Shown: positions 34,109 through 42,726, counted from the first letter of the stretch. The stretch: DNA of 60,562 nt from Anaerolineales bacterium (GCA_025056175.1 JANWWK010000005.1:1-60562), one strand, 5' to 3'. Translations and numbers: made by a program. Notes: generated by a model from the letters alone, not told the origin.

Positions 34109-34792
34109 TCAGGAACCAGGAAAGGTGAATTTGTATCCCACGCCGGTCACGGTTTCGATTCTGGTTTGGCTGGCGGCGAGTTTGCGGCGCAACTGGGCAA
34201 TGTGGACATCTACGGTGCGGGTCTGGCCGTAGAAATCGAAGCCCCAGGCCTTTTCCAGCAGTTGCTCGCGCGTAAAGACGCGCTGCGGCTGACTGGCCAG
34301 GGTGAGCAACAGGTCGAATTCCTGCGCGCGCAGGCTGACGGGGAGTCCGTTGACGGTGACGGTTCGGCGGATGGGGTCAATTTCCAGGTCGGCGCAACGC
34401 AGGGGCGCGGGGGCATCGTCGCTTTTCTTCTCCACGCGGCGCAGGATGGCTTTGACCCGCGCCGTCAATTCGCGCGGATTGAACGGCTTGGTCAGGTAAT
34501 CATCGGCGCCCAATTCCAGGCCGAGAATTTTATCAATATCTTCATCGCGCGCGGTGAGCATCAGGATGGGAACTTCATTGCCCGCCGCACGCAAACGGCG
34601 GCAGACCTCGAAGCCATCCAGTCCCGGCAGCATGACATCCAGAACGACCAGCGCCGGGCGCAGGCGTTCGACCGCTTCGAGGGCTTTCAGCCCGTCTGCC
34701 GCCGATTCGATATGGAAACCATCCCGCTCCAGGTATAGACGGGCGAGCGAAACGATGGACGGTTCGTCATCTACAAGCAGGATGGTTTCCAT
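34109..34792 (-). CDS. OmpR/PhoB-family response regulator
   Basis: A 227-residue regulator. The receiver has DDE (8-10), phosphoacceptor D52 in LVVLDVMLPGLDG, T in LMLTARDED and K in YLTKPFN. The winged-helix DNA-binding domain (~130-225) carries RAQEFDLLLTLASQPQRVFTREQLLEKAWG and RTVDVHIAQLRRKL. It is encoded between ridA (3-nt gap) and the kinase (8-nt gap). Regulators of this family bind direct repeats spaced 11 bp; two such arrays are present in this window (17492-17530 and 35937-35964), which makes them candidate targets. Confidence 0.96.
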   Translation of the reverse strand: METILLVDDEPSIVSLARLYLERDGFHIESAADGLKALEAVERLRPALVVLDVMLPGLDGFEVCRRLRAAGNEVPILMLTARDEDIDKILGLELGADDYLTKPFNPRELTARVKAILRRVEKKSDDAPAPLRCADLEIDPIRRTVTVNGLPVSLRAQEFDLLLTLASQPQRVFTREQLLEKAWGFDFYGQTRTVDVHIAQLRRKLAASQTRIETVTGVGYKFTFPGS

Positions 34793-34795
34793 TGC

Positions 34796-35173
34796 TCAAC
34801 GCAGGGCAATCGCTTCGATTTCCACCAACCCGCCTTTGGGCAGGCCGGCCACCGCGATGGTGGAACGCGCCGGGGGGTTAGCCGGGAAGAACTCGCCATA
34901 CACGGCGTTCATTTTTGGGAAATCGGCCATGTCTTTGAGGAAAACGGTGGTTTTGACCACGTTTTCCAGGCCAGAACCGGCGGCTTCCAGCACATTCTTG
35001 AGGTTGGTGAGCGCCTGGCGGGTCTGTTCGGCCACATCCGCCGAGACTAACTCTCCGGTGGCCGGGTGCAGGCCCAACTGGCCGGAGCAAAAGACGAAGT
35101 TTTCGGTCTGAATGGCAACCGAGTACGGGCCGATGGCTTTGGGGGCGTTTTCGGAAGTCACAACGTTTCGCAT
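34796..35173 (-). CDS. ridA: RidA family enamine/imine deaminase
   Basis: A 125-residue YjgF/RidA protein: AIGPYSVAIQTENFVFCSGQLGLHP, QALTNLKNVLEAAGS, VVKTTVFLKDMADFPKMNAVYGEFF and PARSTIAVAGLPKGGLVEIEAIA with the conserved Arg and Glu. It hydrolyses reactive enamine/imine intermediates of PLP enzymes. The start at 35173 has AGGAG 7 nt upstream. It is the first gene of a three-gene operon with the response regulator and kinase, an unusual partnership. A TAGAAT box at 35256-35261 is a possible promoter. Confidence 0.95.
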   Translation of the reverse strand: MRNVVTSENAPKAIGPYSVAIQTENFVFCSGQLGLHPATGELVSADVAEQTRQALTNLKNVLEAAGSGLENVVKTTVFLKDMADFPKMNAVYGEFFPANPPARSTIAVAGLPKGGLVEIEAIALR

Positions 35174-35336
35174 GGCAAGTCTCCTGGAAAGGGGATTGGG
35201 TGAACATTGCGCCGCGCAGCGCGGAATGAATTCCACGCTGCGGTGTTCTGCTCCAATTCTAACAGGGAAAGTGGCTGCCGACCTCGCAAACCAAGGTTGG
35301 ACCCAAACGGACACGACGAAACACAACGTGCAAGGC

Positions 35337-35882
35337 TTATGGTCTATTGCGCCTGGGCGTTTCGGGCCGCAGGGCTTTGAGGGCCTCACGCAGCGCGCGG
35401 AGCGGCTCGCGGAGCGTTTCACGGTACTGTTTCACGGCCTCCCCCAGCGCGCGCACCGTCTCGCGGGCTTTCTCCAGGTCGGTCACTTTGCCGCTGGCAT
35501 CGAAGCCTTCATGCGTCTGGACGAGGCTCACGGCCTGTTCATAGAAGGGTTTGGCCTGCGCCAGCGCCTGTTTGTAATCGGCCAGGGCTTTTTCGGCAGC
35601 GGCAACATCCTTGCCCTGTTCTTTGGCCTTAGCAATCAGGTCTTCAACGCGAGCCAGAAACTCATCCTGATACTCCAGATTCAGACCAATGCGCTGGACG
35701 GCCAGTTTCAGGTTGGCAAAGGCCCACTCCAGGCGGATTTTGGCGCGTTCCGGGTCGGGCGTGGCAGCGGGGGTAGGCGGGTCGTCATGTCCGGCGGCCA
35801 GCGCGCTCTGCGCCGGAAGCGCCAGCAGGACGAGCGCGAACAGGGTGAACGCAAGAAACAGTGTTTGCAGTCTGGTTTTCAT
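35337..35882 (-). CDS. Secreted all-helical protein of unknown function
   Basis: A 181-residue protein: signal peptide (MKTRLQTLFLAFTLFALVLLA, cut after SALAA), a short Pro-rich stretch (DDPPTPAATPDPER), then almost entirely Lys/Glu/Ala/Arg-rich helix likely to form a helical hairpin or coiled coil. No cysteines or catalytic motifs are seen. By shape it could be a periplasmic or surface sensor-chaperone of the Spy/CpxP kind, but I see no sequence match. GGAGG 5 nt upstream supports the start at 35882. The promoter carries three 11-bp direct repeats, and the next genes downstream encode RidA and a two-component system. Confidence 0.75.
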   Translation of the reverse strand: MKTRLQTLFLAFTLFALVLLALPAQSALAAGHDDPPTPAATPDPERAKIRLEWAFANLKLAVQRIGLNLEYQDEFLARVEDLIAKAKEQGKDVAAAEKALADYKQALAQAKPFYEQAVSLVQTHEGFDASGKVTDLEKARETVRALGEAVKQYRETLREPLRALREALKALRPETPRRNRP

Positions 35883-35910
35883 ATTTGCCTCCGTTGATTG
35901 AATTGCCCAC

Positions 35911-35964
35911 ATTCTAGAGGAGGCGGGTCAGGAAGATGTGAGGAAGATGTAAAAAAGTTGTAAA
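35911..35964 (-). promoter_or_regulatory. Promoter with three 11-bp direct repeats (OmpR/PhoP-box-like)
   Basis: On the minus strand TTTACA (35959-35964), TTTACA (35948-35953) and CTCACA (35937-35942) are separated by 5 nt each, an exact 11-bp period. A TAGAAT -10 (35911-35916) follows after 20 nt. The boxes overlap where a -35 should be, as in promoters that need PhoB/PhoP-type activators. The match to the array at 17466-17530 in -10 sequence and spacing is exact. Confidence 0.6.
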
Positions 35965-35980
35965 AAATGGTGGGGCGTCT

Positions 35981-37138
35981 TCAAGCGTTTTCGGGCGCGG
36001 GCAAAACGAAGTTCTGATAATTGTCCGGCGTCACCGCCTGGAACGAGGCGTCGGGATATGTTTTGCGCCAGGAGGATGGCAGGGAAACGCGCGCTTTGGG
36101 GTTGAACTTGAACTCAAAACCGTGCAAATCGCCATCGCGTTCTTCGACCAGGTCTACCTCCTGCCCCTGGTAGGTGCGCCAGAAATAGGCATTTCCATAG
36201 ATGCTGCGATATTGGCGGTATTTCAAACGCTCCATCACCATAAAATTTTCCCACAGCGCGCCCTGGTCGTTACGCTGGTCGAAATCATTAAACTGCGCGA
36301 TGAGCGCATTGCGAATGCCGTTATCCACGAAGTAGTATTTGGCTTTACGGGTCACTTCCTGGCGCAAATTGCGGCTAAACCCATTGAGACGATACAAGAC
36401 GAAAGTTTTTTCGAGCAAATCCAGATAGCGTTGAATGGTTTTGACATCCACCCCCAACTGAGCGCCAAGCTCCGAATGCGAGACTTCGCTGCCCACCTGG
36501 AAGGCCAGCAACTTCAGCAGGTCGAGCAAGGTGCGCGCGCTGCGAATGCGGTCAAAGACCAGAATGTCTTTGAGCAGGTACGAGTGAGCAATTTCGAGCA
36601 AAATTTCGATGCGCTCTTGACGGGTGGCCGCCTGTACCACTTCGGGATACGAACCAAAAATTAGAAAGCGCGCCAGGCTTTCACGCAACTCGAAGCGATT
36701 GTAAGCAGAAAGCAACTCCATTTGTGCCAGCGGATAAAGGGTAAGGGTCGTTTTGCGCCCGGTAAGCGGCTCGCCAACCTGGCCCGATAACTCGAAAGAA
36801 GAAGACCCGGTGACAAACACGCGAATTCCCGGAATCTGGTCCACGATGATTTTCAATGCCATACCGATATTCGGGATGTTCTGCGCTTCGTCAATGGCAA
36901 TCAATTCATATCCCTCGGCATACCCAAGAATCTGGTCGAAATCTTGCGAGGAAAGAATTTGTTGCACGCGCAGGTTATCACCCGAATCCAGTTTGTATTT
37001 GTAAGGCGTGTTTTTGAGATAGTTTTGTAAAAGCGTCGTTTTTCCCACCCGCCGCGGGCCGTAAAGCACCAGTGCCTTGTTCGGTTTCAGGTACGCTTCC
37101 AAAGGCTCATACGCACGCGCAAAAAGGGGAGCAGACAT
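35981..37138 (-). CDS. AAA ATPase with C-terminal DUF4143-like domain
   Basis: A 385-residue protein of the widespread ATP-binding DUF4143 family. It has Walker A LYGPRRVGKTTLL (~25-37), Walker B ELIAIDEAQNIPN, sensor VFVTGSSSF, a winged-helix middle part (SHSELGAQLGVDVKTIQRYLDLLEKTFV) and a C-terminal nuclease-like fold with EVDLVEE and FEFKFN (D...ExK). Cellular role unknown; members are often lone, mobile genes. A TATACT box lies 6 nt before the ATG, so the mRNA is probably leaderless. The gene stands alone. Confidence 0.9.
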   Translation of the reverse strand: MSAPLFARAYEPLEAYLKPNKALVLYGPRRVGKTTLLQNYLKNTPYKYKLDSGDNLRVQQILSSQDFDQILGYAEGYELIAIDEAQNIPNIGMALKIIVDQIPGIRVFVTGSSSFELSGQVGEPLTGRKTTLTLYPLAQMELLSAYNRFELRESLARFLIFGSYPEVVQAATRQERIEILLEIAHSYLLKDILVFDRIRSARTLLDLLKLLAFQVGSEVSHSELGAQLGVDVKTIQRYLDLLEKTFVLYRLNGFSRNLRQEVTRKAKYYFVDNGIRNALIAQFNDFDQRNDQGALWENFMVMERLKYRQYRSIYGNAYFWRTYQGQEVDLVEERDGDLHGFEFKFNPKARVSLPSSWRKTYPDASFQAVTPDNYQNFVLPAPENA

Positions 37139-37144
37139 GCTTTG

Positions 37145-37150
37145 AGTATA
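37145..37150 (-). promoter_or_regulatory. -10 box of leaderless-type start (AAA ATPase gene)
   Basis: On the minus strand TATACT is followed by CAAAGC and the ATG at 37138. No Shine-Dalgarno is present. Confidence 0.55.
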
Positions 37151-37237
37151 AGCGATGCCAGGTCAGAAGTCAACAAAACAGGAACAAAATTCCACGTTTT
37201 CATGCAAAAATACAGAGCAAAAGTGGCGACTTTACAG

Positions 37238-37717
37238 TTAGTACCGATTTGTATTCAAGTGGCAAATCGCAATCGCCAGCGCATCGGCGGCGTCGTCAGG
37301 TTTGGGAATTTCGGGAAGGGCAAGCAGCACTCTCACCATCTCTTGCACCTGGCGCTTGTCGGCGGAGCCGTAGCCAGCCACCGCCTGCTTGACCTCGTTA
37401 GGGGTATATTCGGCCACCTCCAGGCCGTTTTGCGCCAGCGCAAGCAGCAACACGCCACGCGCCTGTCCAACCGTGATGGCTGTGCTGATGTTCTTCTGAA
37501 AGAAGAGCTTTTCAACCGCAGCCGTTTGCGGCCGGTAGGTCTCCAAAAGTTGCAGCAGGGCGCGGTAGAGCAAATCCAGCCGTTCCGGCGCGGGCAGGTC
37601 TTTGGGCGTCAGGATGACGCCAAAGTGAACCGCTTCGAGCGCGCCGTCCGAATGCTGGCGCACCAGGCCGTAGCCGGTGGTGGCCGTGCCGGGGTCGAGT
37701 CCGAGGGCGAGGGTCAT
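37238..37717 (-). CDS. ruvC: Holliday junction resolvase RuvC
   Basis: A 159-residue RNase H-fold nuclease: LALGLDPGTATTGYGLV with the first catalytic Asp, AAVEKLFFQKN with the Glu, ARGVLLLAL, YTPNEVKQAVAGYGSADKRQVQ and DAADALAIAICHL with the last two acids. It cuts Holliday junctions moved by RuvAB, whose genes are not in this window. It lies 42 nt downstream of yebC, an arrangement common in bacteria; a hairpin between them may reduce read-through. Confidence 0.96.
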   Translation of the reverse strand: MTLALGLDPGTATTGYGLVRQHSDGALEAVHFGVILTPKDLPAPERLDLLYRALLQLLETYRPQTAAVEKLFFQKNISTAITVGQARGVLLLALAQNGLEVAEYTPNEVKQAVAGYGSADKRQVQEMVRVLLALPEIPKPDDAADALAIAICHLNTNRY

Positions 37718-37728
37718 ATCGAAAGCAA

Positions 37729-37754
37729 AAGGGCGGGTTGCGCTCCCCGCCCTT
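37729..37754 (-). terminator. Hairpin between yebC and ruvC (terminator or attenuator)
   Basis: A 9-bp perfect stem, AAGGGCGGG (37729-37737) / CCCGCCCTT (37746-37754), with an 8-nt loop is followed on the minus strand by TTGCTTTCG. The T-run is interrupted, so partial termination between the two genes is more likely than a full stop. Confidence 0.5.
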
Positions 37755-37759
37755 CCAGT

Positions 37760-38515
37760 TCATTCGGTTTCGAGCGCCGCCAGGGCGTCTTCGGAAATTT
37801 TCAGGTTGTGATAGACGTTCTGCACATCGTCCAGGTCTTCGATGGCTTCGACGAATTTCAGCACCTGTAACGTTTCTTCCACGCCCAGTTCCAGGTCTTG
37901 TTTGGCAATCAGGCGCAAACCGGCTTCTTCAGGGCTGACCTTGGCGGCGTGCAGGGCATCGGAGATGGTCTTGAAGGCCTCCACCGGCCCGATGATTTCG
38001 ATGTTTTCGCCGTCTTCCTGCACGTCATCGGCTCCGGCTTCAATGGCGAGTTCAAAGGCTTTATCATAAGACAACTGGCTGGCCGGGAAGGCAAAGTACG
38101 ATTTGCGCTCGAACTGCCAGGCCACCGCGCCGGGTTCGGCCAGATTGCCGCCGTTCTTGTTGAAGGCATGGCGCATATCAGCAACCGTGCGGTTGCGGTT
38201 ATCGGTGACACATTCAACCATCAGCGCCACACCGTTCGGGCCATATCCTTCCATGAGGAGTTCTTCCAGCGCGCTGCCTTCTTTATCTTCGCCTGTACCG
38301 CGTCGAATGGCACGTTCAATGTTGTCTTTGGGCATATTGTTCGAGCGCGCCTTTTCCACCGCCAGTTGTAAGCGGACATTGGCGTTGATGTCGCCGCCGC
38401 CCATACGCGCCGCCATCGTAATTTCACGCGCCAAACGGGTGAAGAGCGCGCCCCGTTTGGCATCTGCCGCGCCTTTTTTGCGACGAATGGTCGCCCAGTG
38501 GCTATGACCGGACAT
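37760..38515 (-). CDS. yebC: YebC/PmpR family protein (TACO1-like)
   Basis: A 251-residue protein starting MSGHSHWATIRRKKGAADAKRG, with NVRLQLAVEKARSNNMPKDNIERAI, YGPNGVALMVECVTDNRNRT and a C-terminal domain with GPVEAFKTISDAL. The family was described as transcriptional regulators and more recently as ribosome-associated factors easing translation of proline stretches. The start at 38515 has AAGGAG upstream and matches the invariant family N-terminus. It heads a yebC-ruvC operon with its own extended -10 promoter. Confidence 0.96.
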   Translation of the reverse strand: MSGHSHWATIRRKKGAADAKRGALFTRLAREITMAARMGGGDINANVRLQLAVEKARSNNMPKDNIERAIRRGTGEDKEGSALEELLMEGYGPNGVALMVECVTDNRNRTVADMRHAFNKNGGNLAEPGAVAWQFERKSYFAFPASQLSYDKAFELAIEAGADDVQEDGENIEIIGPVEAFKTISDALHAAKVSPEEAGLRLIAKQDLELGVEETLQVLKFVEAIEDLDDVQNVYHNLKISEDALAALETE

Positions 38516-38578
38516 AAAACCGTTCTCCTTCTCGTAAAACAACCATTTCGTTGGGAATTTTGGTGATTAAGCGTACAG

Positions 38579-38584
38579 ATTATA
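38579..38584 (-). promoter_or_regulatory. Extended -10 promoter of yebC-ruvC
   Basis: The minus strand reads TGTGA-TATAAT, a consensus -10 with the extended TG, about 63 nt upstream of the yebC ATG. It lies just after the degV stop. Confidence 0.6.
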
Positions 38585-38594
38585 TCACACCGTT

Positions 38595-39431
38595 TCAGGC
38601 AAAGAAGCCAATGCCCAGGGCTTTCGGGCCAGCGTGAACGACAATGGCGGGCGGAAGCAGGTAAATGGGGATATTGGTCAGACCGGTGCGGGCAGCAAGT
38701 TCGTCGCGCAGGGCTTCCGCTTCGTCCTGGGCATCGATGTGTATCACGCACAAATGCGAGTCGGAGCGGCCCTGCACCTGTTCCGCAGCGATTTCTACCA
38801 GACGCGCAACAGCACGCTTCTTGGTGCGCTCCTGGTCATAAGGGGCAACCTGTCCGTCTTTGATTTGCAAAATCGGCTTGACCTGCAACAATTCCCCCAA
38901 CAGGGCTTTGGCCGCGCCGATACGGCCACCGCGCCGGAGATATTCGAGCGTATCCAGGACGAAGTAAATGTGTCCGCGCGGGAGCCACGCCCGCAGATGG
39001 GCTTCGATTTCATCGGCGCTGCAACCCTGCTTTGCCAGGTCATCGGCCAAAAGGGTGAGCGTTCCCTGGTTGCAGGCCAGCGTCTGGGTATCGAGGATGC
39101 GAATATCGGCATGTGGGAAATCGTTGCGGGCTGTTTCGGCAGAGCGCACGGTGCCGCTTACTTTGGCCGAGGGCGCAATCACCAGCACGGTATCCCCATT
39201 TTTGGCCGCTTCTGCAAAGATGGGCAGGTAGAGATGTGGCGGCGGAGCGGCAGTTTTTGGGGTTTCGCGTCCGGCACGCAATTTCTGCAAAAACGTGGCG
39301 GTATCTATCTCGGTATCGTCGCGGTAGGCAGTTTCTCCAAAAATGACGATTTGGGGAATGACCGGAATGCCGCGCGCGCGCATCAGGTCGAGCGGAAAGC
39401 CAGTGAGGGTATCGGTGACGATGCGAATCAT
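38595..39431 (-). CDS. DegV family fatty-acid-binding protein
   Basis: A 278-residue protein with the DegV layout: [12 protein letters not shown] (phosphate-binding start), a middle [14 protein letters not shown] segment, [43 protein letters not shown] and a C-terminal [12 protein letters not shown]. DegV/FakB proteins bind a fatty acid and, as FakB, present it to the FakA kinase, which is not seen here. Its start overlaps the stop of the upstream HD-domain gene by 4 nt (ATGA), so the two are coupled. Confidence 0.94.
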   Translation of the reverse strand: MIRIVTDTLTGFPLDLMRARGIPVIPQIVIFGETAYRDDTEIDTATFLQKLRAGRETPKTAAPPPHLYLPIFAEAAKNGDTVLVIAPSAKVSGTVRSAETARNDFPHADIRILDTQTLACNQGTLTLLADDLAKQGCSADEIEAHLRAWLPRGHIYFVLDTLEYLRRGGRIGAAKALLGELLQVKPILQIKDGQVAPYDQERTKKRAVARLVEIAAEQVQGRSDSHLCVIHIDAQDEAEALRDELAARTGLTNIPIYLLPPAIVVHAGPKALGIGFFA

Positions 39432-40000
39432 TGCACCTCCTTATCGAGTTGTAAGCAGTGTTTGCCTTCCTGCAGAAGTTCATCGTAGCGGTGTTCGAGC
39501 GCGGGATTTACACCGCGTAAACCGGTTACAACCTGCTCTGTCCACAAAAGGTAGCGTTGTTTGCGCTCCAGTGACCAGCGGCGGGGCGGAGAATGGAGCA
39601 AGTCATAGACGTTGCTGATTTTATCGGCCAATTTGATGAGCTTGGCGCGGAGAGAAAGATGCGGTGCCGTTTCGATTTGCAACTGTTTGCGGCGCGCCTT
39701 GGGCAGAGATTTGTCATCGGTCACTTCCAACACCAGGCCCAGCACATCTTCTCCAAACGTCTGACGAATATCATCGGGGGTAGTATCGGTATCTTCGATG
39801 GTATCGTGCAAAATGGCTGCTATCAGTGTCGCTTCTTCCCGCACGCTGCCCACTTCCCAAAGCAGGCGCGCCACCTCGAGCGGGTGGTTGATGTACGGTG
39901 AGAGCGCCTGGTCTTTGCGGCGCTGGTCGCGGTGTTTGAAGGCGGCAAAATGAACCGCCGTCAGCAGGTTGCCAGTGCGTTCGTCGAATTGTGAATTCAT
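39428..40000 (-). CDS. HD-domain (p)ppGpp hydrolase-like protein (MESH1/SpoT-N type)
   Basis: A 190-residue single-domain protein. [42 protein letters not shown] (HD metal site plus the following ED) and [18 protein letters not shown] match the hydrolase half of RelA/SpoT proteins. There is no synthetase, TGS or ACT domain, so it resembles the small alarmone hydrolases. It probably removes pyrophosphate from (p)ppGpp; another nucleotide substrate is possible. Coupled by ATGA overlap to degV. Confidence 0.88.
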   Translation of the reverse strand: MNSQFDERTGNLLTAVHFAAFKHRDQRRKDQALSPYINHPLEVARLLWEVGSVREEATLIAAILHDTIEDTDTTPDDIRQTFGEDVLGLVLEVTDDKSLPKARRKQLQIETAPHLSLRAKLIKLADKISNVYDLLHSPPRRWSLERKQRYLLWTEQVVTGLRGVNPALEHRYDELLQEGKHCLQLDKEVQ

Positions 40001-40019
40001 TGCTTCCCCTTCTTCGCCT

Positions 40020-40835
40020 TCAGGCCAATGAGTTGAGAAAAGCCATTTCTTCTTCGCTCAACTTCAGGGTCACAGCGGCCAGGTTTTCAGCCTGATGACG
40101 AGGGTCGAACGAAGCAGGGATAGTGATGACACGCGGCTGATGTACCAGCCAGGCCAGACCTATCTGAAAAGGCGTGACGCCGCGCTGGCGGGCAAACTCG
40201 GCCAGTTTTTTGCCTCTGAAGAAACGGCTTTTGACGGGAGAGTACGCCGTCAACAAAATATCGTGTTGCTGACAATAAGCCAAAACGCCGTTTTTCACAT
40301 AAGAACGGTCGGGGATGCTATAGGGAACCTGATTGGTGAGCAGGGGTGTTTCGGAGAGCGCGCATGCCTGCTGGAGAAGATTCAAATTGAAGTTGCTGAC
40401 GCCTAAATGTCGAACCCGGCCCTCGCGCACCAGCTGATTCAACGCGCGGAAGGTCTCTGGCAGGTTCATGTTTCGCTCCGGCCAGTGAATGAGATACAGG
40501 TCGAGATAGTCCATCCCCAATCGGCGCAAACTGTTCTCACAAGAACGCAGAACGTCATCGTATTTCAGATGATTGGGGCTGACTTTGGAGGTGATAAAAA
40601 CGGATTCACGCGCAACGCCCGCCTCGCGGAGAGCGCGGCCTAACAGTTCTTCGGAATGCCCGGCGGCGTAATACTCGGCGGTGTCGAAATGGGTGTACCC
40701 CAACGAGAGCGCAGAACGCAGGGCGGCCAGCGAACGTTCGTCCTGCGATGGGTCGGCAGTTGCTTCGCCACCAATTCGCCAACACCCAAAGCCAATTTTG
40801 GGGATACGAACGCCATGAACGGTTTCAAATTGCAT
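40020..40835 (-). CDS. Aldo/keto reductase
   Basis: A 271-residue NADPH-dependent reductase with all catalytic residues of the family: Asp in [18 protein letters not shown], Tyr in AEYY, Lys in [11 protein letters not shown], and His in [19 protein letters not shown] and the C-terminal [16 protein letters not shown] are the cofactor regions. It is close to the 2,5-diketo-gluconate-reductase-type AKR5 group; the substrate is unknown. It follows clpS by 17 nt and is probably co-transcribed. Confidence 0.95.
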   Translation of the reverse strand: MQFETVHGVRIPKIGFGCWRIGGEATADPSQDERSLAALRSALSLGYTHFDTAEYYAAGHSEELLGRALREAGVARESVFITSKVSPNHLKYDDVLRSCENSLRRLGMDYLDLYLIHWPERNMNLPETFRALNQLVREGRVRHLGVSNFNLNLLQQACALSETPLLTNQVPYSIPDRSYVKNGVLAYCQQHDILLTAYSPVKSRFFRGKKLAEFARQRGVTPFQIGLAWLVHQPRVITIPASFDPRHQAENLAAVTLKLSEEEMAFLNSLA

Positions 40836-40852
40836 AAAAGCCTCTTGGGAGA

Positions 40853-41161
40853 TTATTCCGGCTCGATGGAGAAGCGCAGGGGGTAGCCCTCCAGCCCGGC
40901 GGCAAAGTGCGCGCGGTTAACACGTGTCTGCGCCTCGTGTTTGGGCAAAGTTTGCACATATGCCTGGCCTTCGTAATGCGCGGTCAACATAACCGCCATT
41001 GCGTCTGGTTCTGGCAGGAAGAAAATGCGCTCCAGGAGATACACCACAAAATCCATCGGCGTCACATCGTCGTTGTGGATGATGACGCGGTAGAGCGGCT
41101 CCAGCGCGGTTTCTGGTTGTTCGATGACGCGTGGAAGGGAGCGAGATTGCATGCCGGCCAT
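40853..41161 (-). CDS. clpS: ClpS adaptor protein
   Basis: A 102-residue protein: YRVIIHNDDVTPMDFVVYLLERIF, MLTAHYEGQAYVQTLPKHEAQTRV. The N-degron pocket residues (NDD and the HYEG region) are present. ClpS hands N-end-rule substrates to ClpA or ClpC; neither gene is in this window. I chose the ATG at 41161 because a TATGAT box lies 6 nt upstream; the ATG at 41152 is an alternative. No Shine-Dalgarno is visible for either, so a leaderless transcript is likely. Confidence 0.93.
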   Translation of the reverse strand: MAGMQSRSLPRVIEQPETALEPLYRVIIHNDDVTPMDFVVYLLERIFFLPEPDAMAVMLTAHYEGQAYVQTLPKHEAQTRVNRAHFAAGLEGYPLRFSIEPE

Positions 41162-41167
41162 AAGAAA

Positions 41168-41173
41168 ATCATA
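41168..41173 (-). promoter_or_regulatory. -10 box of leaderless-type start (clpS)
   Basis: On the minus strand TGT-TATGAT (extended -10 form) is followed by TTTCTT and the ATG at 41161. Confidence 0.5.
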
Positions 41174-41264
41174 ACACAGTTTTTGTTTACAAATTGTTGC
41201 TTGATTGTAGGCCGCAAATGTTATAAGATAATCGCTGTGCATTTTTAACTTCAAGGAGCAACCC

Positions 41265-42440
41265 ATGTCCGAATCCGCTTTGCCTGCCGAAGAACAGCCT
41301 CCCCACCGACTGAAACCCGAAAAGCCCTGGCTGGTGGCTGTGCTTGCTAACGTCAAAGATGAAAAGATGCCGCTGCCGCCGGATGTCGCCGCCGACGCGC
41401 TGGCCGATTACGACCGCATCGAGACGATTGACTGTATCCGCGCTGCCATCGAAACGGATGGCCACAAGACGGTTTTTCTGCCCGCTGACCGGGAGTTGCC
41501 TTACGCTTTGCGCGAAGTGAAGCCCGATATTTGTTTCAACATTGCCGAAGGGTTGGGGGGCGATGCGCGCGAAGCCCAGGTGCCGGCCCTGCTGGAACTG
41601 CTCCGTATCCCCTACACGCATTCCCGGGTGATGGCAAACGCCATTTCACTGGATAAAACTCTGACCAAACGCATCTGGCGCGACCGCCGCCTGCCGGTGG
41701 CGCCCTTCCAGGAATTCATCGTTGGAGATGAACCCCTGCGCCCTGAGCTGCGCTTTCCACTTTTCGTCAAACCGGCGCGCGAAGGTACCGGCATGGGGGT
41801 AGATGCCAAAGCCATTGTGGATTCACCTGCCGAACTGCGTGAACGGGTCAACTACATCATCCACACCTACCGTCAGCCGGCACTGGTGGAAAGTTTCCTC
41901 TCCGGGCGCGAATTCACCTGCGGGCTGATTGGCCGTTGGGACGCCTGGAAGTACTCACGTCATCCCGAATGGTACGATGAAAAGCATGGCTACCACCTGT
42001 TTCCGGTGCTGGAGCTGGACAGCAGCCGTTCGGTCACGCCCGGTATTTACAGCCAGGAATCGAAGTCCAAACCGGTGGGCGAGGAGGGTGCGCCCGGCTA
42101 CATCTGCCCGGCAGATATTCCGCCCGAATTGACCCGCAAATTACAACAACTGGTGGTGCGGGCGCACATGGCCATCAAGGCGATTGATGTTTCACGCACG
42201 GACATCCGCCTGAACGCTGAGGGCGAGCCGATGCTGATGGAAATCAACACTCTGCCAGGCCTGACGCCGCACTACAGCGACCTGTGTATCGAAGCCGCCG
42301 CGGAAGGCATTTCGTACGAAGACTTAATTCTGGAAATCCTGTATCTGGGTGCCAGCCGCTGGGGGATGGTTGCTCCGCGCGAAACGCCGCCCCGGCCGCT
42401 CAAACGAACTGGCGGGCTCAAATCCAACCCGCGCCGCTAA
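41265..42440 (+). CDS. D-alanine-D-alanine ligase-like ATP-grasp enzyme
   Basis: A 391-residue ATP-grasp protein. Ddl-type motifs are ICFNIAEGLGGDAREAQVPALLELLRIPYTHS, SLDKTLTKRIW, FPLFVKPAREGTGMGV, VESFLSGREFTCGLIG, and DVSRTDIRLNAEGEPMLMEINTLPGLTPHYSD (Mg ligands Glu/Asn). It is longer than standard Ddl (~310) because of an N-terminal ~30-residue extension and an insertion around HPEWYDEKHGYHLFPV. It may ligate D-Ala or another amino acid. AAGGAG 6 nt upstream supports the start. It is transcribed divergently from clpS. Confidence 0.85.
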   Translation: MSESALPAEEQPPHRLKPEKPWLVAVLANVKDEKMPLPPDVAADALADYDRIETIDCIRAAIETDGHKTVFLPADRELPYALREVKPDICFNIAEGLGGDAREAQVPALLELLRIPYTHSRVMANAISLDKTLTKRIWRDRRLPVAPFQEFIVGDEPLRPELRFPLFVKPAREGTGMGVDAKAIVDSPAELRERVNYIIHTYRQPALVESFLSGREFTCGLIGRWDAWKYSRHPEWYDEKHGYHLFPVLELDSSRSVTPGIYSQESKSKPVGEEGAPGYICPADIPPELTRKLQQLVVRAHMAIKAIDVSRTDIRLNAEGEPMLMEINTLPGLTPHYSDLCIEAAAEGISYEDLILEILYLGASRWGMVAPRETPPRPLKRTGGLKSNPRR

Positions 42441-42447
42441 AGCGTGG

Positions 42448-42453
42448 TATAAT
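42448..42453 (+). promoter_or_regulatory. -10 box of tRNA-Ser
   Basis: A consensus TATAAT ends 15 nt before the mature tRNA start, the same distance as for tRNA-Thr at the other end of the window. No clear -35. Confidence 0.6.
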
Positions 42454-42468
42454 ACCGCCCGCTCTGAT

Positions 42469-42555
42469 GGAGAGGTCGCGTAGCCTGGTTTAGCGCGCAC
42501 GCCTGGAGAGCGTGTTTCCCGCAAGGGAACGCGGGTTCAAATCCCGCCCTCTCCG
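42469..42555 (+). tRNA. tRNA-Ser (anticodon GGA)
   Basis: An 87-nt class II tRNA: acceptor GGAGAGG/CCTCTCC with discriminator G, anticodon stem CACGC/GCGTG around loop CTGGAGA (anticodon GGA, reading UCC/UCU), a long variable arm (TTCCCGCAAGGGAA) and T arm GCGGGTTCAAATCCCGC. No CCA is encoded. It sits at the left border of the accessory region, with its 3' end facing it. Confidence 0.96.
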
Positions 42556-42561
42556 CTGCAA

Positions 42562-42590
42562 AACACCCCTTGTAACAGGGGTGTTTTTTT
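42562..42590 (+). terminator. Rho-independent terminator of tRNA-Ser
   Basis: A 9-bp perfect stem AACACCCCT (42562-42570) / AGGGGTGTT (42577-42585), with a 6-nt loop and a run of seven T, starts 7 nt after the tRNA. Confidence 0.93.
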
Positions 42591-42726
42591 ATGGGAACGC
42601 GTGCTTGTCGGAGCGCTTTTACGCCTATCTCGCCTTACCGATAACCATCTCTCCCTGTACGGTGCAAGCAAAAGAGCAAAAGGGAAAGCCTGGCAATCCG
42701 GGGGTAAGGAAAAATAGATAAGGAAC

